Positions 1 to 7,789 of a stretch of 64,000 bases of DNA are shown here, piece after piece. The stretch is taken from positions 84,637-148,636 of the forward strand of contig CAJUIA010000006.1 of the NCBI GenBank assembly GCA_910586485.1. Reading direction: 5' to 3'. This stretch comes from an uncultured Acetatifactor sp. Lineage in GTDB: Bacteria; Bacillota; Clostridia; Lachnospirales; Lachnospiraceae. Below the pieces are notes generated by a model. It was not told where the DNA came from and ran no database searches. It worked only from the letters and a program-made list of their open reading frames with translations. Each line of letters opens with the position of its first letter. The stretch's first letter is position 1. Both the position numbers and the translations under genes were made by a program.

Positions 1-1
1 C

Positions 2-553
2 GGTTCATCAAATATTCCCAAACAGTTAGCATATGTATCCGGAGAATTGTTTGACCGCTATATTCATGACATGAAAATAATTCAGGAATACGCGGAATTA
101 AATCGCCGGGCGATGATGGATGAGATCATAAACGGCATGAAGCTCCATGTGGTTGAACAATTTACAACGATTCATAATTACATTGATACGGAAGCCATGA
201 TTTTAAGAAAGGGAGCCGTGTCTGCCAAAAAAGGTGAAAAGCTGTTGATTCCCATTAATATGCGGGACGGTTCCCTGATTTGTGTCGGCAGGGGAAATGA
301 TGACTGGAATCAGTCGGCCCCCCATGGCGCGGGGCGGTTAATGAGCCGGGCGGCGGCCAAAAGCACGTTTACCGTGTCCGAATTTAAAAATCAGATGAGC
401 GGAATATATACCACATCCGTAAACAGGGCCACATTGGATGAGTGCCCGATGGCGTATAAGGGGATGGATGATATTGTCAATAATATCGGAGATACCGTTG
501 ATATAACTCATATCATAAAGCCAATATATAATTTTAAGGCCGGCGCCGAATAA
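2..553 (+). CDS. rtcB: RtcB-family RNA-splicing ligase, C-terminal part (5' truncated by window edge)
   Basis: The reading frame is open from base 2, so the gene begins outside the window; the apparent TTG at 47 is internal. RtcB enzymes join RNA 2',3'-cyclic phosphate or 3'-phosphate ends to 5'-OH ends, using GTP and Mn2+ in the cytoplasm. The visible part carries the family signature region INMRDGSLI, a GRGNDDWN stretch, SAPHGAGR and the following SR..A motif. The APHGAGR block surrounds the guanylylation and metal site of the family. About 183 residues are present against roughly 380-480 for complete members. No archease gene or other RNA repair partner is seen downstream. The gene ends just before a promoter for the next gene. 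The family assignment is firm; whether the protein is the classical RtcB or a divergent paralogue cannot be told from the C-terminus. Confidence 0.85.
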   Translation, partial: GSSNIPKQLAYVSGELFDRYIHDMKIIQEYAELNRRAMMDEIINGMKLHVVEQFTTIHNYIDTEAMILRKGAVSAKKGEKLLIPINMRDGSLICVGRGNDDWNQSAPHGAGRLMSRAAAKSTFTVSEFKNQMSGIYTTSVNRATLDECPMAYKGMDDIVNNIGDTVDITHIIKPIYNFKAGAE

Positions 554-567
554 AAATCATGCCAGGG

Positions 568-596
568 TTGTATGATTCGTGTTTTTTCACTATAAT
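568..596 (+). promoter_or_regulatory. sigma-A type promoter for the methyltransferase gene
   Basis: TTGTAT (568-573), a 17-bp spacer and a perfect TATAAT (591-596) lie between the end of the RtcB gene and the methyltransferase start at 678. The predicted transcript starts near 603. An imperfect hairpin (AATCAT/ATGATT followed by CGTGTTTTTT) overlaps the spacer and could terminate the upstream gene. Confidence 0.6.
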
Positions 597-677
597 GTAT
601 TAGGTCAGGCAGCTGCTGAAAGCCCGGCATAAAATGATTATTTACTTTTGCAAACTGACGAAGGAGACAGGCAGTCA

Positions 678-1433
678 ATGATAGCTTACAGTGAACAAAA
701 TAAAAAGGCATGGGAATACAATGCGTATGAATTCTGGGTTATGCAGTCAGGAATGCCGGCCGAGCGGGCCAAAGAGGATTTAAAGGATCCCGTAAGGATG
801 CTGAAGCAGTTTGCGGGATACTTCGATACCTATCAGGATGTCAGGGTGGCAAATATCTGCGGTTCCTGTGGGAAAAAGGCGGTGCCTCTGGCTGTTTTGG
901 GTGCGGAGGTGACGGTTTTTGATATTTCCGAGGACAACAGGAGATATGCCTTGGAAACTGCAAAATGTGCCGGAGTCAGCATGGATTTTGAAGTGTGCGA
1001 TGTATTGGAAATAGACTTGGAGAAATACGGAAATCATTTTGATGTGGTTTTTATGGAAGGCGGTATCCTGCATTACTTCCATGATATAAATGAATTTATG
1101 GATATTATGTATTCTTTGCTAAAGAATGGCGGGAAAATGATCTGCAGTGATTTTCATCCTTTTACGAAGATTGCGGATCTGCTGGAATTGGAGCAGCCAT
1201 CCATGAGCTATTTTTCCACGGAGGTTTTTGAGGGAGAAATGGCTCATGCCCGCTTTTTTGAAGATAGCATCAGAAAGCAGATGCCAAAGTGCAGTTACCG
1301 GAAGTATACGATCAGTGAGATTATTAATTCCGTGATAGAGAGCGGATTCGTTTTGAACAGGTTTGACGAGCATCCCGCATGGACCGACGACAGGATACCG
1401 GGTGAATTTACCTTGATTGCAGAGAAAGGGTGA
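678..1433 (+). CDS. class I SAM-dependent methyltransferase
   Basis: The start is ATG 678 because AAGGAG (661-666) sits upstream at a usable distance; a TTG 30 bases earlier lacks a site. The 251-aa product has a class I methyltransferase fold: a glycine-containing SAM loop (ANICGSCGKKAVPLA) around residue 58, an acidic strand end (VTVFDIS), then the DVVFMEGGILHYF region expected at motif IV. A Methyltransf_25/31-like cytosolic enzyme is the best description; the methyl acceptor cannot be read from the sequence. It has its own promoter and is followed after about 40 bases by the sortase gene, so the two may be cotranscribed, although no functional link is evident. Confidence 0.75.
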   Translation: MIAYSEQNKKAWEYNAYEFWVMQSGMPAERAKEDLKDPVRMLKQFAGYFDTYQDVRVANICGSCGKKAVPLAVLGAEVTVFDISEDNRRYALETAKCAGVSMDFEVCDVLEIDLEKYGNHFDVVFMEGGILHYFHDINEFMDIMYSLLKNGGKMICSDFHPFTKIADLLELEQPSMSYFSTEVFEGEMAHARFFEDSIRKQMPKCSYRKYTISEIINSVIESGFVLNRFDEHPAWTDDRIPGEFTLIAEKG

Positions 1434-1475
1434 AAGCTTATCAGGATGTTCTTTAAAGCAGGACAGAAGGATTTT

Positions 1476-2324
1476 ATGAAAAAGAAAACGGGTATTCATA
1501 TTGTAAGGTTAATTCTCCTTGCGGTGATTGCGGTTTGCCTGCTCCTGCTGGTCAGGGAACATTATTTGTCCGGGCAGCATCAGCTGCAGCAAGAAAGTTT
1601 AAGGGCCAAAAAACAGGAAGAGACAGTAAAAGAAGCCGAGGAAAATGCCGCATCAGAAATCAGACGGCCAAAGCAGCTGATAGAATACAGGCCGGGAGAG
1701 GATGGCCTGCAGGCCTATGGAACGGAGGGCGAGGCAGCGCCGGCTCCGGCCATGCTGAGTAAGTATATGGAGCTGCATGAAGATAATAATGATCTGGCAG
1801 GCTGGCTTTCCATAGAAGGGATGCGGATAGATTATCCGGTTATGCAGTGTGAGGACGATGAATATTATCTGCATCATGATTTTTACGGAGAGGACAGCAA
1901 ATATGGCTGTCTTTATGTAAGAGCGCAGGCGGATCTGGAGGCTGGGACCAATTTTGTTATTTACGGGCACAACATGAAGGATGGGGCGATGTTCGGTGAT
2001 TTGGATCTGTATTTAAAGGAAAGCTTTTATAAAGAACACGCAATCATTTCCTTTGATACCCTTTATGAGGAACGCAGCTATGAAATAGTGGCGGTGTTCC
2101 GATCTAAAGTGTATAATGCGGACGAGGATGTCTTTAAATATTATCAGTTTTACCAGGCAGATACCGAGGAAGAATTTGAGGATTTTTATTCCCATATCAA
2201 GGAGCTTTCCCTTTACGATACAGGAGTGGAGGCGCAGTTTGGGGATACCTTTCTCACATTGTCCACCTGTGCTTATCATGTGAAGGACGGCCGGCTGGCG
2301 GTGGTGGCAAAGCGGATAGTGTGA
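1476..2324 (+). CDS. srtB: class B sortase
   Basis: Sortases are membrane-anchored transpeptidases that cleave a sorting motif and attach surface proteins to the wall or to pilins. ATG 1476 is preferred (AGAAGGA upstream), giving 282 aa. Residues about 8-27 form an N-terminal signal anchor, followed by a charged Glu/Lys-rich linker. The catalytic domain includes NDLAGWLSIEGM, YPVMQCEDDEYYL typical of class B enzymes, the catalytic His in YGHNM (about residue 162), the catalytic Cys in TLSTC (about 261) and the Arg in DGRLAVVAKR. All three catalytic residues are present. No LPxTG-type substrate gene is adjacent, so the substrate is unknown. The stop codon lies inside the outer stem of a structured repeat. 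Confidence 0.9.
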   Translation: MKKKTGIHIVRLILLAVIAVCLLLLVREHYLSGQHQLQQESLRAKKQEETVKEAEENAASEIRRPKQLIEYRPGEDGLQAYGTEGEAAPAPAMLSKYMELHEDNNDLAGWLSIEGMRIDYPVMQCEDDEYYLHHDFYGEDSKYGCLYVRAQADLEAGTNFVIYGHNMKDGAMFGDLDLYLKESFYKEHAIISFDTLYEERSYEIVAVFRSKVYNADEDVFKYYQFYQADTEEEFEDFYSHIKELSLYDTGVEAQFGDTFLTLSTCAYHVKDGRLAVVAKRIV

Positions 2325-2446
2325 AGAGAAGTTCTAAGGTTTGCAGCAAAGGCTGCTTCACCAAGAACTTCTAAAGCTTCACACCGAAGAATGCCTAAAA
2401 TACGGCATTCTTCATCCGGATTTATGTCGCAGCAAGGCTGCGACAT
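2319..2446 (+). repeat. nested stem-loop element A plus two hairpins at the sortase 3' end
   Basis: The outer arms are GTGTGAAG (2319-2326) and CTTCACAC (2377-2384). The inner arms AGAAGTTCT (2327-2335) and AGAACTTCT (2364-2372) enclose a small GCAGC/GCTGC hairpin. Directly downstream come GAAGAATGCC (2386-2395) with GGCATTCTTC (2404-2413), then ATGTCGCAGC (2424-2433) with GCTGCGACAT (2437-2446). The sortase stop TGA is within the outer left arm. The string GGATAGTGTGAAGA recurs at about 2450, after the element. None of the hairpins is followed by a long T run, so this is not a simple intrinsic terminator. Copies with the same layout occur at 43024, 47807 and 50587. Confidence 0.75.
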
Positions 2447-2514
2447 GGAGGATAGTGTGAAGAAAATGAAGCTTTTCATTGAGGAAAATTGCAATACAGA
2501 ATGGAGATTGGCGG

Positions 2515-3708
2515 ATGGAAATGAAGAAGAGGATGCCGGCAGGAAACGGCGGCAGGGAGAGCAGACGCTGTCCTGTGGCGTCAAAATGCGGCGGATGCAG
2601 GTGGATTGAGAAAGAATATAAGGAACAGCTGGAGGCCAAGCAGCTTCGCTTCCGCAAATTGATGGAGCCCTTCTGCAAACCGGAAGCCATGATCGGCATG
2701 GAAGAGCCGGAGCATTACCGCAGCAAGGTACATGCCGTATTTGGAGAGGACCGGAAGCATAACATTATTTCCGGTATTTATGAGGAAAAGAGCCACCGGA
2801 TTGTACCGGTGGACAGCTGTCTGATTGAGGATAAAAAAGCGGATGAGATTATCCTCTCCATCAGAGGATTGCTTCGCTCTTTTAAAATAAGGCCCTATCA
2901 TGAGGATACAGGATATGGTCTGCTGCGCCATGTGATGATTCGCACCGGCCGTATGACCGGACAGATTATGGTGGTGCTGGTGCTTGCCTCGCCGATTATG
3001 CCCTCCAAGAACAATTTTGTGAAGGCTTTATTGAAGCTGCATCCGGAGATTACCACTATTGTGGTAAATATCAATGACAGGGACACCAGCATGGTGCTTG
3101 GGGAGCGGGAGCAGGTAATCTATGGAAAGGGTTATATTGAGGACGAGCTTTGCGGCAGGCGTTTTCGGATTTCACCCGGATCCTTTTATCAGGTAAATCC
3201 GCTGCAGGCGGAAAAGCTGTACAGAAAGGCCATTGATTATGCGGAGCTTACCGGTAAAGAGACGGTGATAGACGCCTATTGCGGTACAGGCACCATTGGC
3301 ATTGTGGCGGCGGAGAAGGCGGCCAGAGTGATAGGGGTGGAGCTGAATCCGGATGCAGTGAGAGATGCCCGGAATAACGCCAGGTGTAACCGGGTGGAAA
3401 ACATAGAATTTTACCAAAATGACGCCGGAAGGTTTCTGGTGAATATGGCGGAGCAGGGCATGAAAGCAGATGTGATTCTGATGGATCCTCCCCGGAGCGG
3501 CAGCAGTGAGGAATTTTTAGATGCAGTGGTAAAGCTTTCTCCTGGTAAGGTGGTATATGTTTCCTGTAATCCGGATACTTTGGTCAGGGATTTAAAGTAT
3601 TTGAAGCAAAAAGGATATATGGTAAAAAGGTGTGCTGCGGTGGACATGTTTCCGTTTACGGAACATGTGGAGGCGGTAGTAATGATGTCAAGGGGCGAAG
3701 GGAAATAG
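2515..3708 (+). CDS. class I SAM RNA methyltransferase, RlmD/TrmA (uracil-5) family
   Basis: The family transfers methyl from SAM to C5 of uridine in 23S rRNA or tRNA. ATG 2515 has GGAG 8 bases upstream, giving 397 aa. No N-terminal TRAM domain is present. The Fe-S cysteine cluster begins directly with CPVASKCGGC and a later Cys. The C-terminal catalytic domain shows FYQVNPLQAEKLY, SAM motif DAYCGTGTIGI (about residue 252), DPPRSG (about 323), the catalytic Cys in VYVSCNPDTL (about 348) and the general-base Glu in EHVEAV. All key residues are intact. The lack of TRAM and the length resemble the short RlmD-like paralogues common in Clostridia. Target position (RlmC/RlmD or tRNA U54) is not decidable here. 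Confidence 0.88.
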   Translation: MEMKKRMPAGNGGRESRRCPVASKCGGCRWIEKEYKEQLEAKQLRFRKLMEPFCKPEAMIGMEEPEHYRSKVHAVFGEDRKHNIISGIYEEKSHRIVPVDSCLIEDKKADEIILSIRGLLRSFKIRPYHEDTGYGLLRHVMIRTGRMTGQIMVVLVLASPIMPSKNNFVKALLKLHPEITTIVVNINDRDTSMVLGEREQVIYGKGYIEDELCGRRFRISPGSFYQVNPLQAEKLYRKAIDYAELTGKETVIDAYCGTGTIGIVAAEKAARVIGVELNPDAVRDARNNARCNRVENIEFYQNDAGRFLVNMAEQGMKADVILMDPPRSGSSEEFLDAVVKLSPGKVVYVSCNPDTLVRDLKYLKQKGYMVKRCAAVDMFPFTEHVEAVVMMSRGEGK

Positions 3709-3711
3709 CCT

Positions 3712-3739
3712 CGAAAGCTTAAGTATACTGCGGCTTTCG
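3712..3739 (+). terminator. hairpin after the RNA methyltransferase
   Basis: CGAAAGC (3712-3718) pairs with GCTTTCG (3733-3739), and flanking CC/GG can extend the stem. There is no strong T run, so termination is only suggested. It marks the boundary between chromosomal housekeeping DNA and the defence island. Confidence 0.4.
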
Positions 3740-3836
3740 GGCAGGCGGGCAAATTCTGTATCGGGCAGACAAAACGCTCTGCGGTAACTTATCTTTTCAC
3801 AGGCACTGGAGCACATTTGCCGGAAAAGCACATTGT

Positions 3837-3926
3837 ATCAAAGATAACGTCCTGATAGATGCTACCTGTGGAAGTGGTGGGTTTCTTATGAGAACAAAAA
3901 AGCAGCGAGGTATATGGAGTGAATAA
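3837..3926 (+). pseudogene. remnant of type I restriction methylase HsdM (N6-adenine methylase)
   Basis: The frame starting at 3837 reads KDNVLIDATCGSGGFLM, which matches SAM motif I of HsdM-type N6-adenine methylases (consensus D-P-A-C-G-S-G-G-F-L). Only about 29 codons survive before a TAA at 3924-3926; the N-terminal helical region and the NPPF catalytic motif are gone. The scrap directly overlaps the GTG start of the Fic gene. Fic genes are often found inside type I restriction loci, so a deletion probably removed hsdM while keeping the flanking gene. Identification rests on one motif but that motif is distinctive. Confidence 0.6.
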
Positions 3927-5022
3927 AGATCCATTTAAGGAATACATCAAAGAGTCTGAGCCGGACAAGCGTGACAAGGGTTATGCGTGGCATACGGCCA
4001 TTGGTCTGCAGGCTGTAGACGGACTGAAAACATCGGAATATCTGGTGCATACTGCCGTCCGGAATATCGAGGGCGAGATTTCCTTTGAAGAGGCAAACGC
4101 ACTTTTGCAGACCTACTACGAGGAAAATCCTACCCGTGACGCAGATGACCGCACTGAGGAAGCGGATAAGGTGTCGGCCAGAATTGCTACGCTTCTTTCA
4201 GAGAAGGCTTTCAGCTTTGCTCCAAATGAGTATCTTTCCATTCACAGGAAGCTGTTTACTGGCATTTATTCTCATGCTGGACGAATCCGGGATTACAACA
4301 TCACGAAGAAGGAATGGGTGTTGAACGGAGCGACCGTGCTTTATGGCAGCGCCACGGAGCTGCGTGCGACGCTTGATTACGATTTTTCGGAGGAGAAGAA
4401 GTTTTCTTATAAGAATCTCACGATGGATGAAATCATCCACCATCTTGCCGTATTCGTATCCAGACTATGGCAGATCCATGTGTTTGGCGAGGGCAACACA
4501 AGAACGACAGCGGTGTTTTTCATCAAGTATTTATGCACGCTGGGCTTTGATGTAACAAATGATATTTTTGCCGAGAACGCATGGTATTTTCGAAATTCAC
4601 TCGTCAGGGCAAATTATAATGATTTGAAAAATGGTGTTCACGAAACAACAGAGTTCCTTGAACTGTTCCTCCGCAATCTTCTCTTGAATGAGCGCAATCC
4701 TCTTCATAACCGGACATTGCATATTAGTGGAACGTTCAAAGAAACAAAAAAACCGGACATTGAAATGACGAAACCGGACATTGAGGTACTAAAACCGGAC
4801 ATTGAAAAATCGTTTCAGTCGAAAACAGCAAGTCACATTTTGAAACTTCGCGAAGCATTTCCGGGTCAGACAATCTTTGGAAGGTCTGATGTGATGCGGA
4901 TAATTAATATTAAACCATCCAGAGCCTCCGATTTTTTAAGGGAAATGGCAGAGCACGGAATTATTGAGCCGGTGTCCGGACATGGAAAAGGCAAGTATCG
5001 CTTCCGGCATCAGGAAGGTTGA
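3919..5022 (+). CDS. Fic/DOC family protein with C-terminal winged-helix region
   Basis: Fic proteins usually transfer AMP or another phosphate-containing moiety from a nucleotide to Ser/Thr/Tyr hydroxyls. GTG 3919 has GAGG 8 bases upstream. The 367-aa product contains the core motif as HVFGEGNTR (about residue 191), keeping the catalytic His, the acidic residue, Gly-Asn and Arg. The N-terminal helix (LVHTAVRNIEGEISFEEANAL) resembles a VbhA-like antitoxin or inhibitory segment, but the Ser/Thr of the inhibitory motif is not clear. Residues about 278-295 hold three KPDIE repeats, a flexible linker before a C-terminal domain (ASDFLREMAEHGIIEPV) that looks like a winged helix. It stands in a decayed restriction island. 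Target is unknown. Confidence 0.85.
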   Translation: MNKDPFKEYIKESEPDKRDKGYAWHTAIGLQAVDGLKTSEYLVHTAVRNIEGEISFEEANALLQTYYEENPTRDADDRTEEADKVSARIATLLSEKAFSFAPNEYLSIHRKLFTGIYSHAGRIRDYNITKKEWVLNGATVLYGSATELRATLDYDFSEEKKFSYKNLTMDEIIHHLAVFVSRLWQIHVFGEGNTRTTAVFFIKYLCTLGFDVTNDIFAENAWYFRNSLVRANYNDLKNGVHETTEFLELFLRNLLLNERNPLHNRTLHISGTFKETKKPDIEMTKPDIEVLKPDIEKSFQSKTASHILKLREAFPGQTIFGRSDVMRIINIKPSRASDFLREMAEHGIIEPVSGHGKGKYRFRHQEG

Positions 5023-5078
5023 GACGATGGGCATATTAATGTATAAGTCGAGGGCAGATTGAAGTTCGCAATTTTATA

Positions 5079-5107
5079 TTGAATTTCAGGTTTGCTGATG
5101 ATACAAT
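5079..5107 (+). promoter_or_regulatory. promoter for the remnant regulator / restriction operon
   Basis: TTGAAT (5079-5084), a 17-bp spacer and TACAAT (5102-5107) stand about 33 bases before the ATG of the XRE remnant, which has its own AGAGGA site. It would drive the regulator, restriction enzyme and methyltransferase genes together. Confidence 0.5.
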
Positions 5108-5140
5108 GATAAGCAATGTTTCAGAAACAGAGGACTTATT

Positions 5141-5250
5141 ATGGCAGTCAGCTATTCAGCTATTCAAAATTGTGGAAACTATTGATAGATAAAATAGGCA
5201 ATGTATTAGAATGTAATATCGAAGATATTATTGAACTAACAAAAGAATAA
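5141..5250 (+). pseudogene. collapsed XRE/Cro-CI regulator (probable controller of the restriction operon)
   Basis: From ATG 5141 the reading MAVSY is followed by an 8-bp tandem duplication (AGCTATTC twice, 5150-5165) that shifts the frame to an early stop. Past the duplication the original frame reads SKLWKLLIDK, the opening of a widespread small XRE regulator family. It then jumps to IGNVLECNIEDIIELTKE, the family's C-terminal end, before TAA 5248-5250. About 30-35 central codons, including the helix-turn-helix, are missing. So there are two lesions: an internal deletion and a short duplication. Its place before restriction genes suggests it once was a controller-type regulator; that role is inferred. 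Confidence 0.6.
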
Positions 5251-5264
5251 GGCGGGAGATTGAT

Positions 5265-6219
5265 ATGAATAGATACATTACCTCTTTGGAGGATTTAATA
5301 ACGACACACGAACAAACAAGAGCAGGTTTCCTTGCTATTGCTCTTGAGAAAAACATGGTTGGAGATCCTTATGTAAAGCAGGCCTTAGCTTTTAAATCTA
5401 TGGTATCTTAATACAAAAGGGCCCGATGACTTTTTGAATATGCCGTCAATTCGTCCTTTTATGCTTACTGCTGCGGGTTTATCTGAAAAGTCTTTACAAC
5501 ACCTCAATAGTGAAGACCATACACTTGTTATAAAAGAATTGATTGATAAATTTCTAAAGCCTGCGGGCCCTGCATATATAGATGAGACTATTTACAGATT
5601 TCTGTTAACAAAGGGAGATGCTGTTGGCGGAACAATGCGTAATCGAATTGGTGCTATGGGTCAAGAAAAGTTTGTTCGCTGCATTCTTTCGTGTCTGAAT
5701 GTACGAGGTATTGCTTATGAGTGGGTTGATGGGAGCAACAGCACATTTAAATGGCTTGCAAAGCGTAGTGATGATGCTGGTGTTGAGAAAACACTTAAAG
5801 CATTATATTGGACAAACGAACACGGAACAAGAGTTTTGGCATTTAATATGACAAACGCTATTGTCAAGAAAAATATTGATATTTGTCTTTATAATACGGA
5901 TAAAGCCGATTATGAACAAGGTAAAATCGCTAAAAGCCATCCAGAGAAAGCAATAATGCTTGGCGAATTAAAGGGTGGCATTGACCCTGCCGGAGCAGAT
6001 GAGCATTGGAAAACAGCTAATACCGCCTTAGAACGTATCCGTACCAGCTATGCTGCGAATGGATTATGTATTCAGACTTCTTTTGTAGGAGCTGCTATAG
6101 AAAGAGCTATGGCTGGCGAAATCTATTCACAGCTTATAAATGGAACAATGACAAACGGAGCAAATTTAACTAATATAAACCAGCTTGTAGAATATTGCAA
6201 CTGGCTGCTTGATATATGA
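5265..6219 (+). pseudogene. AvaI/BsoBI-type restriction endonuclease, frameshifted
   Basis: ATG 5265 has a strong GGGAG site and opens with MNRYITSLEDLI..HEQTRAGF, matching the N-terminus of AvaI/BsoBI-type enzymes. The frame stops at TAA 5409-5411 after 48 codons. Skipping one base at 5409 restores a continuous frame through NTKGPDDFLNMPSIRPF and LLTAAGLS-like sequence to TGA 6217-6219. The joined product would be about 317 aa, close to the usual length of the family. The rest looks intact, including GELKGGIDPAGADEHWKTA, which supplies the acidic-x-Lys style active-site region (E..K). The stop overlaps the methyltransferase start (ATGA). A one-base insertion probably inactivated cutting while methylation was kept. 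Sequencing error is the main alternative. Confidence 0.72.
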
Positions 6220-7727
6220 GGCAAATGATGGAACAATTAAAACTATTCAACAAGCCGATAGCTGATTATCTTGTTGACAGTTTTTCCGCAAACAATTTTT
6301 ATAATGAGAATGAGCGACAAAACTTAGAAAAGAAGTATGCCGAGTTTCTGGAAGTTACAGAGAAATTTAATCGTCAAAGTGTAAGCTATCAGTTAAGTAA
6401 GAAAGATGCACTTCATAGTTGGCTGAAATATAAGGAGGGCTTCTCTGCTAATCTTGTCAATATTTTGCTGGATGAAATGGGTGCTGTTGCTGGTGATTGG
6501 GTTATGGACCCATTCATGGGTTCTGGAACAACAGCACTGGTCTGTCAAATGCGTGGTATAAACTGCATTGAATATGATGTGCTGCCCATTTCTGCGGTAT
6601 CCATCAAAGCGAAGACTGCGGTAATGCGATACAATGTCAGTGAAATTCAAGATTTGATCGAAGACGTATTGAACTTGATTGTTCCAGAAGATTATCATAA
6701 ATCCACACCGTACATCACTATAACTCGAAATGCTTACCCTCAAGAAAATGAACGGTTTTTAGCCTATATCCATGACTGGAATGAACAGTCAGCTTATTCC
6801 CCAGAGGCTAAAAATTTGCTTACACTTTGCATTATTAACTCTCTTGAAAGATGTAGTTATACAACGAAATCGGGCCAATATCTCGGATGGGATTGCAGGT
6901 CTCCAAAAGTGCAGGAAGCAAACAAAGCCAGAGCATCCAAGGGGCAAAAACTGTTTCCTGAAAAATATGTTCGAAAGGAAATCCTTAATTCTAAAGCGAT
7001 TATCATCGACGAATTAACCCATGTTCTTGCGGATGTTGAATTGATTCAAAACAACGGAGTTGATACTGAACGTGCTGAGATACATTTTGTCCCAAGAAGC
7101 GTTTTGTATGAGCTTCCATTAGTCGAGGATAATAAGCTCAAGGGCGTAATTACATCACCTCCGTATTGCAATAGGTACGATTACACAAGAATTTACGCAT
7201 TAGAGCTTGTTTACCTTGGTCTCGGTGAGGAAGAAATCAAAGGCTTGCGTCAAGGACTTCTGTCATGTACTGTTGAAAGCAAGTCAAAAATGGATAGTCT
7301 AAGAGGCTACTATTCTTCAATCGGACAATCTAGACGATTTGACTATATTTATGCAGTGATTAAAGAAAACAACACTTTTGCAGAAGTAATGGCTGCATTA
7401 GCAAAACGAAAAGAGAACGGTGACTTAAATAACAATGGTGTCATTCGTATGGTGGAAGGCTATTTCACCGAGTTAGCCTTTATTTATGCTGAGCTTTACC
7501 GAGTTTGTAAGCCAGGAGCTACGGTAGCATTTGTTAATGACAATGTTCGATATGGTGGAGAAGTTATTCCAGTTGACTTTTTGAGTTCCTCCCTTGCGGA
7601 ACAATTTGGCTTTAAAGTCAAAACGATCTATACATTGAAACAACAGAAAGGTAATAGCAGCCAACAGATGGCAAAGTTTGGCCGAGTTGCTCTCAGAAAA
7701 GGAATTACTGTCTGGATAAAAGAATAA
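6216..7727 (+). CDS. type II DNA methyltransferase, N4-cytosine (SPPY) type
   Basis: The 503-aa protein has SAM motif I as DPFMGSGTT (residues 98-106) and the catalytic motif as TSPPYCNRYDYTR (about residue 312). The SPPY form is typical of N4-cytosine methylases. The motif order, motif I first with about 200 residues before SPPY, fits an alpha-type arrangement with the target domain between. It overlaps the restriction enzyme frame by four bases (ATGA), so the two were translationally coupled. AvaI and BsoBI recognise CYCGRG, so this enzyme may modify the same site; that is inference from the partner. All catalytic motifs are intact, so it now probably acts as an orphan methylase. Composition is clearly more AT-rich than the flanking chromosome, consistent with transfer. 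Confidence 0.85.
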   Translation: MRQMMEQLKLFNKPIADYLVDSFSANNFYNENERQNLEKKYAEFLEVTEKFNRQSVSYQLSKKDALHSWLKYKEGFSANLVNILLDEMGAVAGDWVMDPFMGSGTTALVCQMRGINCIEYDVLPISAVSIKAKTAVMRYNVSEIQDLIEDVLNLIVPEDYHKSTPYITITRNAYPQENERFLAYIHDWNEQSAYSPEAKNLLTLCIINSLERCSYTTKSGQYLGWDCRSPKVQEANKARASKGQKLFPEKYVRKEILNSKAIIIDELTHVLADVELIQNNGVDTERAEIHFVPRSVLYELPLVEDNKLKGVITSPPYCNRYDYTRIYALELVYLGLGEEEIKGLRQGLLSCTVESKSKMDSLRGYYSSIGQSRRFDYIYAVIKENNTFAEVMAALAKRKENGDLNNNGVIRMVEGYFTELAFIYAELYRVCKPGATVAFVNDNVRYGGEVIPVDFLSSSLAEQFGFKVKTIYTLKQQKGNSSQQMAKFGRVALRKGITVWIKE

Positions 7728-7789
7728 TGACAACACCAGGTAAAAAACTTTTTTAGATAAAATATTGATACCGGGAGGCAGAAGGGAAA

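Noticed and set aside
678..1433. Methyltransferase before the sortase as part of a surface-protein modification operon
   Set aside because: Nothing in either sequence links them; closeness alone is not enough.
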